Origin: Lithodes maja
Lineage: Eukaryota; Arthropoda; Malacostraca; Decapoda; Lithodidae
Direction of reading: 5' to 3'
DNA: 64,000 nt
Assembly (NCBI GenBank): GCA_037953745.1
Contig: JBAKBP010012337.1
Span: forward strand, 1 to 64,000
This document shows, piece after piece, positions 44,309 to 54,524 of this stretch (positions are counted from its first letter, which is position 1; every line of letters starts with the position of its first letter). Position numbers and translations under genes: made by a program. The notes beneath the pieces were generated by a model. The model made no database searches. It was not told where the DNA came from and saw nothing but the letters and a program-made list of their open reading frames with translations.

Positions 44309-44845
44309 GAATCGTAATCGTAGGAGAAAGAGGAGGACCAAGGTAATCACGAACATCTTTATTATGCAACGTTATTAGTCGTAGGAGAAAGAGGAGGACC
44401 AGGGTAATCACGAACATCTTTATTATGCAACGTTATTAGTCGTAGGAGAAAGAGGAGGACCAGGGTAATCACGAACATCTTTATTATGCAACGTTATTAT
44501 GCAACGTTATTATGCAACGTTATTAGTCGTAGGAGAAAGAGGAGGACCAGGGTAATCACGAACATCTTTATTATGCAACGTTATTAGTCGTAGGAGAAAG
44601 AGGAGGACCAGGGTAATCACGAACATCTTTATTATGCAACGTTATTAGTCGTAGGAGAAAGAGGAGGACCAGGGTAATCACGAACATCTTTATTATGCAA
44701 CGTTATTATGCAACGTTATTAGTCGTAGGAGAAAGAGGAGGACCCGGGTAATCACGAACATCTTTATTATGCAACGTTATTAGTCGTAGGAGAAAGAGGA
44801 GGACCAAGGTAATCACGAACATCTTTATTATGCAACGTTTCGGCT
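44309..44845. repeat. 61-bp satellite with nested 13-bp expansion
   Basis: CGTAGGAGAAAGAGGAGGAC recurs every 61 bp (44319, 44380, 44441, then further copies), about eight in all. Some units contain extra 13-bp copies of TTATTATGCAACG (for example near 44485-44520 and 44690-44715). Confidence 0.93.
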
Positions 44846-44870
44846 TTTCAAAAAATCATCATCAGAATCT
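44831..44870 (-). ncRNA. Hammerhead-like motif (Penelope-type candidate)
   Basis: On the minus strand CTGATGA (44865-44859) is followed after 16 bases with a TTTT/AAAA stem by CGAAAC (44842-44837). That is the order of the two conserved hammerhead core boxes. I cannot assign stem III and the cleavage site with confidence. Penelope-like retroelements are known to carry minimal hammerheads, and a Penelope-like RT fragment lies nearby. Confidence 0.35.
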
Positions 44871-45156
44871 AAACAAATTCAAAGAACAATATATATGTAT
44901 TTTCACCTAAAATGATGTATACATTAAACAAAATAAGACACTTAGTATATTTTAGTTTAACATGAACAGATAAAGGAAATATTGGACATTTCAATTACTC
45001 AACAATTATATGAAAAATACGACTTCACCCAGGGAATACCAAAAGACAAGATAAACAAACAAAAATATGAAAATTAGATTTCATTACGTACATAAGAAAA
45101 GAAAAAAAAAACACTCGGGAGTATCAGAAATTGAAATTAGCGACGATTATAGTGTG
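44871..45156. other. AT-rich spacer
   Basis: AT-rich, no ORF; it may be the non-coding end of the element that carried the hammerhead-like motif. Confidence 0.4.
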
Positions 45157-45713
45157 TTTGTTTTTGTTTTTTGTTTTTTCTATATTCCAACTTACTTCCT
45201 CTCGGGCATAGGCTGAGAGCCTTAATATTCACCGCTTTACAATGAACAGTGAAGCCCGTGAGGTCTTGTTCCAGTCTAGGGAGTGAGACATGTGAAGCAC
45301 GTAGAGTACAACGAGCACCTGCCATCTTGCCTTCACGTGAGGCACGGTGCTCACTCATGGCCCGAAACGACCCCATCTCTGAAGCCACCTCGTTCCCGTG
45401 CTTCACTGTCTCACCCCCTACACTCGGACTCTCACACTTACACACACACAACGCCACCTGTTGAGCAGATCACTCACCAGGCATTGCACCCCTATAGCAT
45501 ATTTTGAATATGGGAATATTCATACAGTGCTATTTAGTCAGGGAACAATGAGGGTATTTTATTGACGTTTCGGTGGGCTTGTGGTAATGCACTGATACTA
45601 GGTACAGCACAAATTCCATCCCAATAATATCTTCCCATTAATACACCGGGATTTGAACCCGGGACCTTTGGATTACCAGGCTAGTGGCAAGACCACTCCA
45701 CCACACCTCCCCT
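45157..45713 (-). mobile_element. SINE family 2, second copy, inverted
   Basis: It is the reverse complement of 39271-39834 with few changes. The T-rich tail is at 45157-45181 and the tRNA-like head at 45645-45713. The tail is interrupted by G, unlike the pure A run of the other copy. Confidence 0.88.
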
Positions 45714-45778
45714 TAGGTATGAAGGGGAAAGGCTGACACGGTGTTATTTAAGACTGGTTTATGAGTGTTAATGTATGT

Positions 45779-45895
45779 TTTTATTTAATTAACAAGCAAC
45801 ACAAGAACATCACTGTTACCATGGACACAGAAAAGGAATTGAATTTGCCCTTCTTAGACTTGATTATTCACAAATGTAACGGTAAACTCGTTTTG
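45779..45895 (+). pseudogene. Penelope-like RT fragment
   Basis: The frame reads NKQHKNITVTMDTEKELNLP then FLDLIIHKCNGKL. This resembles the FTxExExxxxLPFLDVxI segment of Penelope-like RTs. It lies within a 70-codon ORF (45761-45973) that loses similarity after this. Too short to judge the clade. Confidence 0.6.
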
Positions 45896-45973
45896 TTTTT
45901 CAATTTACGCATAAGTATGCGTATTATTGTTTTCTGCTTGTTTTCTTCGTTTTGCTGGGGGGAGTTTGTCTAA

Positions 45974-46500
45974 CTGTTTCATTCCAACCCAAAATTTGGA
46001 GGGAGTGGTGGGTGGGCAGAGAGCCTTCTTCTTCTTTACTGTCCTTGCCTTCAACTCAGTAGCATCTACTGTTTTATACTGTAAGTAAGGACGGACTGCG
46101 TAAAGTTCATTCGTTATAGGTAGGCCTGAAATCGTGACCTCTAACCTCTGTGACTCGAAAGGGCTACAGGTAAGGGGCTGCTAATTTCCACACCTATTCC
46201 CTGGCCGACTCTTCCCAAATAGTAGAAATAGTAGCTTTATATTTTTGCTCTAATAGTTTGTGAGCTATAGAGGTTAGGAGTCACGATTTCTAGCCTACCT
46301 AGAATGAACAGGGTATAGTAAGTATTACAAAGTCTATCATTACAGTCTGTGTATCTATGTAGCTCTATGTAACTCACCATCACTTAGTCCTGAATCACTC
46401 CACAACTATTTTTCCCACCCTGTTTCGGCTCCACCCATTAACCTCGTCACTCATTTTTTAGAACTCCATTTTTTTTTTTTTCACACCCATGTCGGACAAA
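45974..46500. other. Unassigned spacer
   Basis: Partly similar to 41670-41830, as noted there; otherwise nothing seen. Confidence 0.4.
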
Positions 46501-46517
46501 AGCAGGTTTTTAAATTG

Positions 46518-46521
<4 letters not shown>

Positions 46522-46592
<71 letters not shown>

Positions 46593-46652
46593 AGAAAGAG
46601 AGCGAGAGCAAGAGCGAGAAAGAAAGAATGCTAGAGAGAGAGAGAGAGAGAG
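46522..46652. repeat. (GA)n microsatellite
   Basis: A long GA tract with interruptions after 46588; ORFs over it are artefacts. Confidence 0.95.
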
Positions 46653-46939
46653 TTGTGTCATCTTCTATTTCCTTCCCTTGCTTTGCCTCTTCTTCTCTAA
46701 TATTCTATTCTTTCGCCACTCCTTTCTTCTGCGCCTCTCTTCTGCTGTTTGTCTGTCCGTGTGTCTATCGAGTGTCGGAGTAACAGAGTGGCTGGGCGAG
46801 AGAGTGGAGGACCACTCGAGTGTCTCAATGATGGATCGGTTGTAATATCCTCCAGCTATTTTGGTTGTATATACATTATACAGTATACTGTATATATCTT
46901 TTTTCATATTATGTCATTGTAATTTTAATGGAGCCCACC

Positions 46940-47308
46940 TCGTTTTTTTTTCTCTTTCTCTCCCTCTCTCTTTGGCTTGTATCCATTCGGCCCCGTTCAG
47001 CCTGCTGTTTTAAGACGTTTACCCCCATCCAGGTGCCAATATTATCCTGGCGAGCGGTAGCGAGCCAGCATATATATATTTGTGTTTTGACAGCAAGCTA
47101 AATTTGTACATTTTTCGATAGATTTTTTTCCCGGCGAAGCCGGATTTCTCCATAAAATGCTGGCTCGCTATGGCTCGCCAGGAATAAATTGACACCGGGG
47201 TAGGGATAAACGTCCTAAAACAGTTGGCTGAATGGGGCCGAATGGATACAAGTCAGGGAAAGAGAGAAAAGGAGAGAAATAGAAAACAAGCAGGTGACCC
47301 CCCCTTAA
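46940..47308. mobile_element. Fold-back family B element
   Basis: The arms are inverted copies around GTATCCATTCGGCCCC (46980) and GGGGCCGAATGGATAC (47235). The core CCTGGCGAGCGGTAGCGAGC and the CCCGGCGAAGCCGG hairpin lie between. The right end is GGTGACCCCCCCTTAA (TTAA at 47305-47308). The left end is worn and lacks TTAA. Confidence 0.85.
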
Positions 47309-47744
47309 CTTTACTTACTTTATTTTCGTTTGCGACGTTTGTGTTCTGGTATTCTATTGTTTTGTCTCAAGGATGAATTGATTGTAATATCCTCCCGATA
47401 TTTTGACTGTATATAATTATGGTGTTGTCCCTATAGGCCATTGTAATTTTAAGCTACTTTATTTTACTTATATCGAAGTGGGGTCTTGTTTAAGCTACAT
47501 TATTTCACTTATCTCGAAATGGGGTCTTCGGGATGGTCCTTAAGCTTGATAGAGGACTAGGGAGCAAACTAAAAGAAAATATTTATATAATGAACTTTGA
47601 AAATGTATTGAATAGAATCAGCATACAGTGAAATTGGCGGAAATGCAACTGGGAGTTTATTTGGGCGTGTTGAAATAGTAGAGTGCAGAGGAACAAGCTT
47701 ACACAGAGACTACATTAAAGTCGAGTGAGAAGACGACCAGGACA
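47309..47744. other. Unassigned spacer
   Basis: TACTTTATTTTACTTATATC-like phrases repeat loosely. GCTTGATAGAGGACTAGGGA near 47552 and a preceding GGGGTCTTCGGG resemble the tail of family A, so a short fragment may sit at 47510-47580. Confidence 0.4.
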
Positions 47745-48045
47745 AAAAAAAACACACATTCCACACACATACACACACACACACACATTCCACACATACA
47801 CAACCAGAACGAAAATAAACGCATTCGACATACAAACACACACAACCACACACACACACACACATACATACACAGACCCACAGATACAGTAGACAACCAG
47901 GACAAAAATATACGTATTCCACACACACACACACACACACATTCCACACATATATACACACACGATCAACTATATTCAAGCTCGACATAAACAAGCAACA
48001 TAGACACACCCACACATACATAGTCAAACACTCACACTCAAAAAA
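47745..48045. repeat. CA-rich degenerate repeat
   Basis: Alternating CA tracts with ATTCCACACA phrases; the three overlapping Cys/Val-rich ORFs on the minus strand are artefacts. Confidence 0.9.
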
Positions 48046-48068
48046 ACACACAAGTTAACTATAATGTA

Positions 48069-48275
48069 CAGTTGCCGTCATAAGTTCTGTTCCTCTCCGT
48101 GATCTTACTGTATACATAGATATATAATGCACATGTCTGAATTACGAGTGCAGATTATTATGTAGTGGTTAACTCACTGCTAATTAAAAGAAACCACGCT
48201 CGCAATGTATTCATAATTGTCTTTTACTTTCATTCATAAGATCACAACGAGGAACAGAACTTATGTAGTCAACTG
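48069..48275. mobile_element. Mariner-like MITE, 207 bp
   Basis: TA at 48067-48068 and 48276-48277 flank inverted ends CAGTTGCCGTCATAAGTTCT and the complement of CAGTTGACTACATAAGTTCT, about 40 bp long with few mismatches. TA duplication plus CAGTTG ends fit Tc1/mariner. Confidence 0.88.
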
Positions 48276-48284
48276 TACCCCCCC

Positions 48285-48500
48285 CCCTCTATCAATCTAT
48301 CTATCTCTATCTATCTATCTATATCTATCTACCTATCGCTATCTATCTATCTATATCTATCTACCTATCTCTATCTATCTATCTATATCTATCTACCTAT
48401 CGCTATCTATCTATCTCTATCTCTTTCTATATAATCTCTATCTCTTTCTATCTATCTATCTATCTATCTATCACTCACTCACTCTCACTCTCTCTCTCAC
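48285..48500. repeat. (CTAT)n and CT microsatellite
   Basis: CTAT repeats with ACCTATCG variants, then ACTC/TCTC repeats. Confidence 0.95.
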
Positions 48501-48604
48501 TTCGCTTTCTGCCAGCCAGCCCTCCAGTTCAACCCTTCCCTTCTAATCTCCCACTGAGAAATGCAGTGGCTGAATCGATGAGGGCTACTGTTTACCTCGA
48601 GACA

Positions 48605-48835
48605 GAGTTATAGCCTTTGAAGATTATGATGCATGTTGACCGTTTATTCTGGCTCTCATTAGACGATTTTATATAGCTTAGGAAGGATCTGTGGGTATTA
48701 TAAGGGTATATATAGACTATCTCAATTGACCCTCTGACTTCCACATACCCTGCCTAATCTGTATAATATCGTCCAATATAACTAGAAAACAGAACCGTAA
48801 TGCGTCCTTGTATCTTCTGCAGGTTAACCAGCCAG
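48605..48835. mobile_element. Degraded piggyBac-like MITE
   Basis: It matches 26087-26291 over TTTATTCTGG, AGACGATTTTATATAGC, GGATCTGTGGG and CCTCTGACTTCCACATACCC. The left TTAA is lost; TTAA occurs at 48824-48827. Confidence 0.6.
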
Positions 48836-49041
48836 TTGCCTACCCTAGATTATTATAGTTTATTTGCATGTGTTTATTCTTTTTTTAACTTTCATTACAA
48901 GCCCCAACACTAACGGGAACATTGTGGCTAAAGGCATTTATTGTAGGTGACTGAATAATTGAAGAGCCATAAGTCTCAGTTTGCCAGATTAGAGGTTCAG
49001 ATATAAACATTCATGAAAAATCGCTCGTGTAAATCCATCTA

Positions 49042-49440
49042 TTAACCTCTTGAGTACAGTCATGAGCCATAATACCTGCACACCCATGTGAACCTGTATC
49101 GAACCCAAGCGAGACAATCCAATGTTCTGTTATATCCCAGAGGCTTCACAAGTTGACTTTAAAGATTCATAGTTTCAAATGGGTGTGCAGGTATTATGGC
49201 TTATGTCTGCACCTATGAAGTCATTTGACATATCATTCTGGTTACCATTAGGCGATTTTATGTTGTTTAGGAAGGATCTCTAGAACTCAGGGTAAAACCT
49301 CTCATTCAACCCCCGGACTCGTACATATTCGTGGTAAGCTGAACAAAAATAACTATAATATATATAATGGTAGCCATAATCAAGCGGAGAGACGTGATTA
49401 TATCCTAAACTGTCTCACCGTACCCCCAATAATGATGTAG
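49042..49440. mobile_element. piggyBac-like MITE relic carrying a nested MITE
   Basis: It starts TTAACCTCTTGAGTACAGTC and, after the nested element, continues with CATTCTGGTTACCATTAGGC and AGGAAGGATCTCTAG, paralleling 26087-26291. The right limit is uncertain. Confidence 0.5.
49065..49201. mobile_element. 137-bp MITE with 23-bp perfect inverted ends
   Basis: AGCCATAATACCTGCACACC begins the left end; the exact complement ends at 49201 (GGTGTGCAGGTATTATGGCT). It interrupts the piggyBac-like relic. The target duplication is unclear. Confidence 0.85.
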
Positions 49441-49664
49441 CTGAGTGTCTGTATGGCGATAAAGGTGACATATGAGCATCGAGGCACAGCACAGTCAACT
49501 TATACGCCGGCCGTAATGTAAACACAGTGCTGGTTCAGGCTGCCGGGACGCCACATTAGTCTTCACGCGCATGCTGTACAAACACACACATATACATACA
49601 ACACATACACACACACACACACACACGTTAACGCACACTACATACGCACACACGTTCACACACA
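49441..49664. repeat. Spacer ending in CA-rich microsatellite
   Basis: CA tracts at about 49580-49664 with an ACACGTTAACGCACAC phrase that recurs right after the following SINE. Confidence 0.7.
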
Positions 49665-50152
49665 GCCCGTAGCCTAGTAGGTAGAGCTCTCGTCTCACGC
49701 ACGAGGGGTCGGGGGTTCAATCCCCGGCCGGGCGGAGACAAATTGGGCTTGTCTCCTTTCATGTGTTAGCCTCAGTTCACCTAGCTGTAAATAGGTACCT
49801 GGAATAAGTGGACGACGTTGTGACGTCCCATCTGGGGTTGGCAAAAATGGTACAAGGCGAGATGGGTATCATATGGTTCACCTAAGCTGATGGCTACCTA
49901 AGCCTTCAGGCGAGACGGTACCGTCTATAGTGAGAATGGTACCATACAGATCCACCCTAAGCCTTCGTTTCCGATATCGCCAATTGGCTAAATACAGACT
50001 ACACACACATCCACAGACATTCCAACAGTACATAAAACACTTAACATGCATTTCACGCAATACATTCCCAGTTAAGGAGGCGCGATAATAATGAGCTTAG
50101 CTCGCATTGCGTGGATTCCCCTTGACGAACAAGTAACTGAGTAACTGAGTAA
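49665..50152 (+). mobile_element. SINE family 1, full-length, tRNA-Val-like head
   Basis: The head (49665-49733) has GCCCG pairing with CGGGC, an anticodon arm CTCGT-CTCACGC-ACGAG (CAC anticodon, Val-type), an A box in TAGCCTAGTAGG and a B box in GGGTTCAATCCCC. The body continues for about 400 bp and ends in a tail of GTAACTGA repeats. The truncated copy at 9435-9859 confirms the family. The 60-62 codon ORF shared by both copies is incidental. Confidence 0.9.
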
Positions 50153-50275
50153 CACACGTTAACGCACACTGCATGTATACAAACACACGTTCACACACAC
50201 TACACACACACACACACACACGTTCACACACACACACACTACATATACTGTACATACACACTGCAAGCATACGTA

Positions 50276-50678
50276 CAGTTGCCCACATAAGTTTTATTCC
50301 TCTCCGTGATCTTTATACATGGAAATATAATGCGCATGATTGAATTATGAGCATTGTTTCTTATGCAGTGGTTAACTCATATCACTATACGTTGTTTCAT
50401 TTTATCTGACGGTAAATTAAATCCCTTGTCAGCTAATTTCTCGATACTTAATGGAAAACTATAAAACTACTATGTTTCTGCATCCTATTATGACCAAGTT
50501 TATATAATTAGCACCATATTTCACTACAAAATCTCAAAATTACTGAAAAATCTTGATAGGAACTTTGCAATTTACCGTCAGTTGATAAATAATAGAAACC
50601 ACACTCGCAATTATTTCATACTAATTTTACTTTCATAAGTAAGATCACGACGAGGGACAGAACTTATGTGGACAACTG
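50276..50678. mobile_element. Mariner-like MITE, second copy, with nested MITE
   Basis: The ends CAGTTGCCCACATAAGTTTT and complement match the 48069-48275 element. Its extra length comes from a nested insertion. The left flank is TA; the right flank is TT, so one side has mutated. Confidence 0.85.
50406..50581. mobile_element. Nested 176-bp MITE
   Basis: 13-bp perfect inverted ends, CTGACGGTAAATT and AATTTACCGTCAG. The homologous mariner-like MITE at 48069 lacks this block. Confidence 0.8.
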
Positions 50679-50770
50679 TTCATACACAAACACAATACAG
50701 TAGTACATAGGCCAGACTGAAACACACACACACACACACACACATTTTCATTTGTTCTCTTTCTCTCTCT

Positions 50771-51794
50771 CTCTATAACCTTGATAAGCTGTCATGTTGG
50801 GCTCAAATTTGGCAAATACGTTTTAATGCGGATAATTGTAAAGTACTCTATATCGTGACCCGAAATGAGAAAGCAAACTATTAATTGAATGGTACTCAGC
50901 TTAAAAGTGTAGATAGAGAAACTTATTTGGGAGTAACAATATCGAGCACCGGTAACCTAGAAACCCAGTCAACAATGTTCAGAAGTTGTTAAGAAGGCAA
51001 ATAAAATAATTGGCTTTATAGGCAGGTCATTTGAGCAAAATCCAAAAGATGTAATCCTCACAATATACAATTCCCTAGTCCGTCCTCTTCTGGAATATTA
51101 CGTTCAGTCCTGGTGTCCCTACTACCAAAACAATATTGATAAACTTGAACGAGTTCAACGTAGAGTTACCAAAATTATACCTAATCTATAAAACAGATCA
51201 TACGAGGAGCGTTTTGCCGAATTAAGCTTATTTCCTTTAACTCAGTGCAGATTAAGAGGTGACCTAATTCAAGTCTTCAAAATCATCAAAGGCATCGACA
51301 ATATGAACTATAATAAGTACTTTATGATCGACCAATCAAACTACACGTTGGGAAATGGTTGTAAAATCATTGGTAAATCTTTTAACACATACGAGTCTAA
51401 GAATTGTTTCTTCAATCCAGTTGCGAACTTGTGGAATGGGCTTCCTCAAGAAGTTATAGACTGCAGCACCGTTGATTCCTTTAAACATCGCCTAGACAAA
51501 CGCCTCACCTTAAACCCGCGACTGATTGCATTTGTAAATGAATTACTTTTTTTCTCAGATACATCAAGGATCACTTGTAGCTGTGTTACGCTATTAACTC
51601 AAATTGTCCCCTACTAACATCTCCTAACCCTGTCAGGGACATGGGTCTTAGGGTAGTGATTCCCTTTCCAATTGTCCCTTACCCACTCTGAACCGCTGTT
51701 GGACACTTTGAACAATAGTGATTTAGAGGAGAAGCAACCTCGAGGGGTCGCTAGACCTGTTGTTGCTTGACTTCCTTTGTACTCCTTTGTACTC
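50771..51794 (+). pseudogene. CR1-like LINE, 3' part (RT C-terminal region and 3' UTR)
   Basis: The frame carries DKLSCWAQIW-like start, YLGVTISSTGNLE, IIGFIGRSFEQNPKDVI, LERVQRRVTKIIP, CRLRGDLIQVFKIIKGID and LWNGLPQEVIDCSTVDSFKH. Stops and at least one frameshift precede an open stretch of 104 codons (51303-51617). The 3' UTR ends in two CTTTGTACTC units (51775-51794), as in the copy at 25101. Catalytic RT motifs lie upstream and are absent here. Confidence 0.85.
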
Positions 51795-53158
51795 TCTCTC
51801 TCCTTGTATTATCAATTTCTCCCCTGCACCTCTCTCGTAATTCCTATCAAAGACTTCTCGTTATTCGCCTATCTTTGATTCCTTAATTCCTTCCTCCCTT
51901 CACTCCTCCTAATGTCTTCCTTCCTTCACTCCTCCTACTGTCTTTCTTCCTTCACTCCTCCTACTGTCTTCTTTCACTCATACTGTCTTCCTTCCTTAAC
52001 TCCTCCTACTGTCTTCCTTCGTTCCTCCTACTGTCTTCCTTCCTTCCTTCCTTCACTCCTCCCACTGTCTTCCTTCCTTAACTCCTCCTACTATCTTCCT
52101 TCCTTCCTCCTACTGTCTTCCTTCCTTCCTTCACTCCTGCTATTGTCTTCCTTCCTTCACTCCTTCTACTGTCTTCCTTCCTTCCTTCACTCCTCCTACT
52201 GTCTTCCTTCCTTAACTCCTCCTACTATCTTCCTTCCTTCCTCCTACTGTCTTCCTTCCTTCCTTCACTCCTGCTATTGTCTTCCTTCCTTCACTCCTTC
52301 TACTGTCTTCCTTCCTTCCTTCACTCCTCCTACTGTCTTCCTTCTACTGCCTTCCTTCCTTCACTCCTACTGTCTGCCTTCCTTCCTTCACTCCTACTGT
52401 CTTCCTTCCTTCCTTCCTCCTACTGTCTTGCTTCCTTCACTCCTTCTACTGCCTTCCTTCCTTCCTTCACTCCTACTACTGTCTTCCTTCCTTCACTCCT
52501 ACTACTGTCTTCCTTCCTTCCTTCACTCCTCCTACTGTCTTCCTTCCTTCCTTCACTCCTTCTACTGTCTTCCTTCTTTCACTCCTACTGTCTTCCTTCC
52601 TTCCTTCACTCCTTCTACTGTCTTCCTTCCTTCACTCCTTTTACTGCCTTCCTTCCTTCCTTCACTCCTACTACTGTCTTCCTTCCTTCACTCCTACTAC
52701 TGTCTTCCTTCCTTCCTTCACTCCTACTGTCTTCTTTCCTTCCTGCACTCCTTCTACTGTCTTCCTTCCTTCACTCTTTCTATTGCCTTCCTTCCTTCAC
52801 TCTTACTACTGTCTTCCTTCCTTCCTTCACTCCTCCTACTGTCTTCCTTCCTTCACTCCTCCTACTGTCTTCCTTCCTTCCTTCCTTCACTCCTCCTACT
52901 GTCTTCCTTCCTTCCTTCAATCCTTCTACTGTCTTCCTTCCTTCACTCCTCCTACTGTCTTCCTTCCTTCCTTCACTCCTCCTACTGTCTTCCTTCCTTC
53001 CTTCACTCCTTCTACTGTCTTCCTTACTTCACTCCTACTGTCTTCCTTCCTTCCTTCCTTCACTCCTCCTACTGTCTTCCTTCCTTCCTTCATTCACTCC
53101 TACTACTGTCTTCCTTCCTTCACTCCTCCTTCTCTCTTGCTTCTTTCACTCCACTAGC
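51795..53158 (+). repeat. Pyrimidine-rich minisatellite, about 1.3 kb
   Basis: After about 100 bases of CT-rich lead, units close to CACTCCTCCTACTGTCTTCC with 1-4 TTCC inserts repeat. The 417- and 313-codon ORFs here are Ser/Leu/Phe artefacts. Confidence 0.95.
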
Positions 53159-53159
53159 T

Positions 53160-53330
53160 TGGTGATGATAAGGCATTTCACCCCATTCTGGTTTCGATCT
53201 TTTCTGGGCGAGCAATAGCGAACCATTAGGCTGGGACCGTTTTCTATCAAAAAGTGTACACATTTATCTTGAAGGGAGGTCTGTAGCTTGATTTTTTTAT
53301 TTTTTTTTTTATTCTAGGGACAAATTAAGT
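53160..53330 (+). mobile_element. Family A fragment
   Basis: GGTTTCGATCTTTTCTGGGC, GAGCAATAGCGAACC and TGTACACATTTATCTTGAAG match the family core; no TTAA ends remain. Confidence 0.75.
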
Positions 53331-53429
53331 ATATATAATACTAAAAATAAAATACATAGATAAAAAAAATAAAAAAACGCATAAAACAAATATACCGGTA
53401 ATAGTGCTCCAAGACGTCCTATGAGCTAG

Positions 53430-54110
53430 TGTTAATCCTCTCTCCTTTCTCTTCCTCCTCCTCTTTCTTCCACCTCTATTCCTGCTTTATTCCTTCTTTC
53501 TGTCTTCTTTATTTTTTTATTTTCTCCCGCCTCCTATTTGTCTTCCTTGCTCATTCCTTCATTCCTGTTGTCGTCTTTCTTTCTTTCTTCCATCAATCCT
53601 TTATACACTTCCTTCCTTTCATCTTCCTTCCTTTCTCATTCCCTCCTTTTATCTTCCTTCCTTCTTCCCTCCTTTTACCTTCCTTCCACTTCCCTCCTTT
53701 TATCTTCCTTCCTCCTTCCCTCATTCTTTCTTCTCTCCTTTTATCTTCTTCCTCTTTCTCTCTGTTTCTCATCATCATCGTTTCTCCCCTTCTTCTCGTT
53801 ATCAGTATCTTCCCTTCCTCCACTTCCTGCTTCCTTCCCTCCCTCTACATTAATTTTTCTTCTTACCTTTCCCTCCTCCTTCCATCTAGTTCTCATCATC
53901 GTCTCTCCCCTTCTCGTTATCATTATCTTCCCTTCCTATACTTTCTTCTTCCTTACCTTCCTCTACATTATATTTGTCTTCTTTCCTTTCCCTCCTCCTT
54001 CTCTCTATTCCTCATCATTGTCTCTCCCCTTCTCGCTTTCAGTATCATCCCTTCCTCCGCTTCCTGTCATCTTATCAATGCCTTCCCTGCTTCTACGATT
54101 AATTATTTTA
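53430..54110. repeat. Pyrimidine-rich degenerate repeats
   Basis: CCTTTTATCTTCCTTCC units and a longer block with CATCGTCTCTCCCCTTCTCG recurring near 53770, 53895 and 54015. ORFs on both strands are low-complexity. Confidence 0.85.
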
Positions 54111-54175
54111 CTCTGGCATTGTTATATATTAAATTATTAAACAACCCATGTCACAGTTATTAGGTTTTATATGAT

Positions 54176-54312
54176 ATTAATAATTATACTACTACTACTA
54201 CTACTTCTAATGTTAATAATAATAAAGAAAATAATAATGATAATAATAATAATAATAATAATAATTGTGATATATGATGATAATGATAATATTAATAATA
54301 ATACACTAAAAC
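54176..54312. repeat. Trinucleotide microsatellites (ACT)n and (AAT)n
   Basis: ACT repeats at about 54187-54205 and AAT/ATA repeats through 54305. Confidence 0.9.
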
Positions 54313-54524
54313 CCCACAATAACCTCCCAAGACGTCCGGTTCCTTACAAACACACCTATCCCAGATAAAACTACAATATATAGATATACTATCATATCCT
54401 TACCCGCAACTACTTTATGTAATATGCATATGACTGTTTTTTGACTAAAGAACAAACTGAATAATGTTGAATTTGAATTTAATGTTCAATAAATAAGTGA
54501 ACACAATGAGCGGTTAATGTTTTT
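54313..54524. other. Unassigned spacer
   Basis: Nothing recognisable. Confidence 0.4.

Noticed and set aside
47699..48051. Cys/Val-rich ORFs on the minus strand
   Set aside because: Three overlapping frames of a CA/GT repeat.
49665..49733. Genuine tRNA-Val gene
   Set aside because: The cloverleaf is fair, but it is followed by a 400-bp body and tail shared with a second, truncated copy, so it is a SINE head.
51912..53218. 417- and 313-codon Ser/Phe/Leu-rich ORFs
   Set aside because: They are overlapping frames of a CTTCC-rich minisatellite and show no domain.
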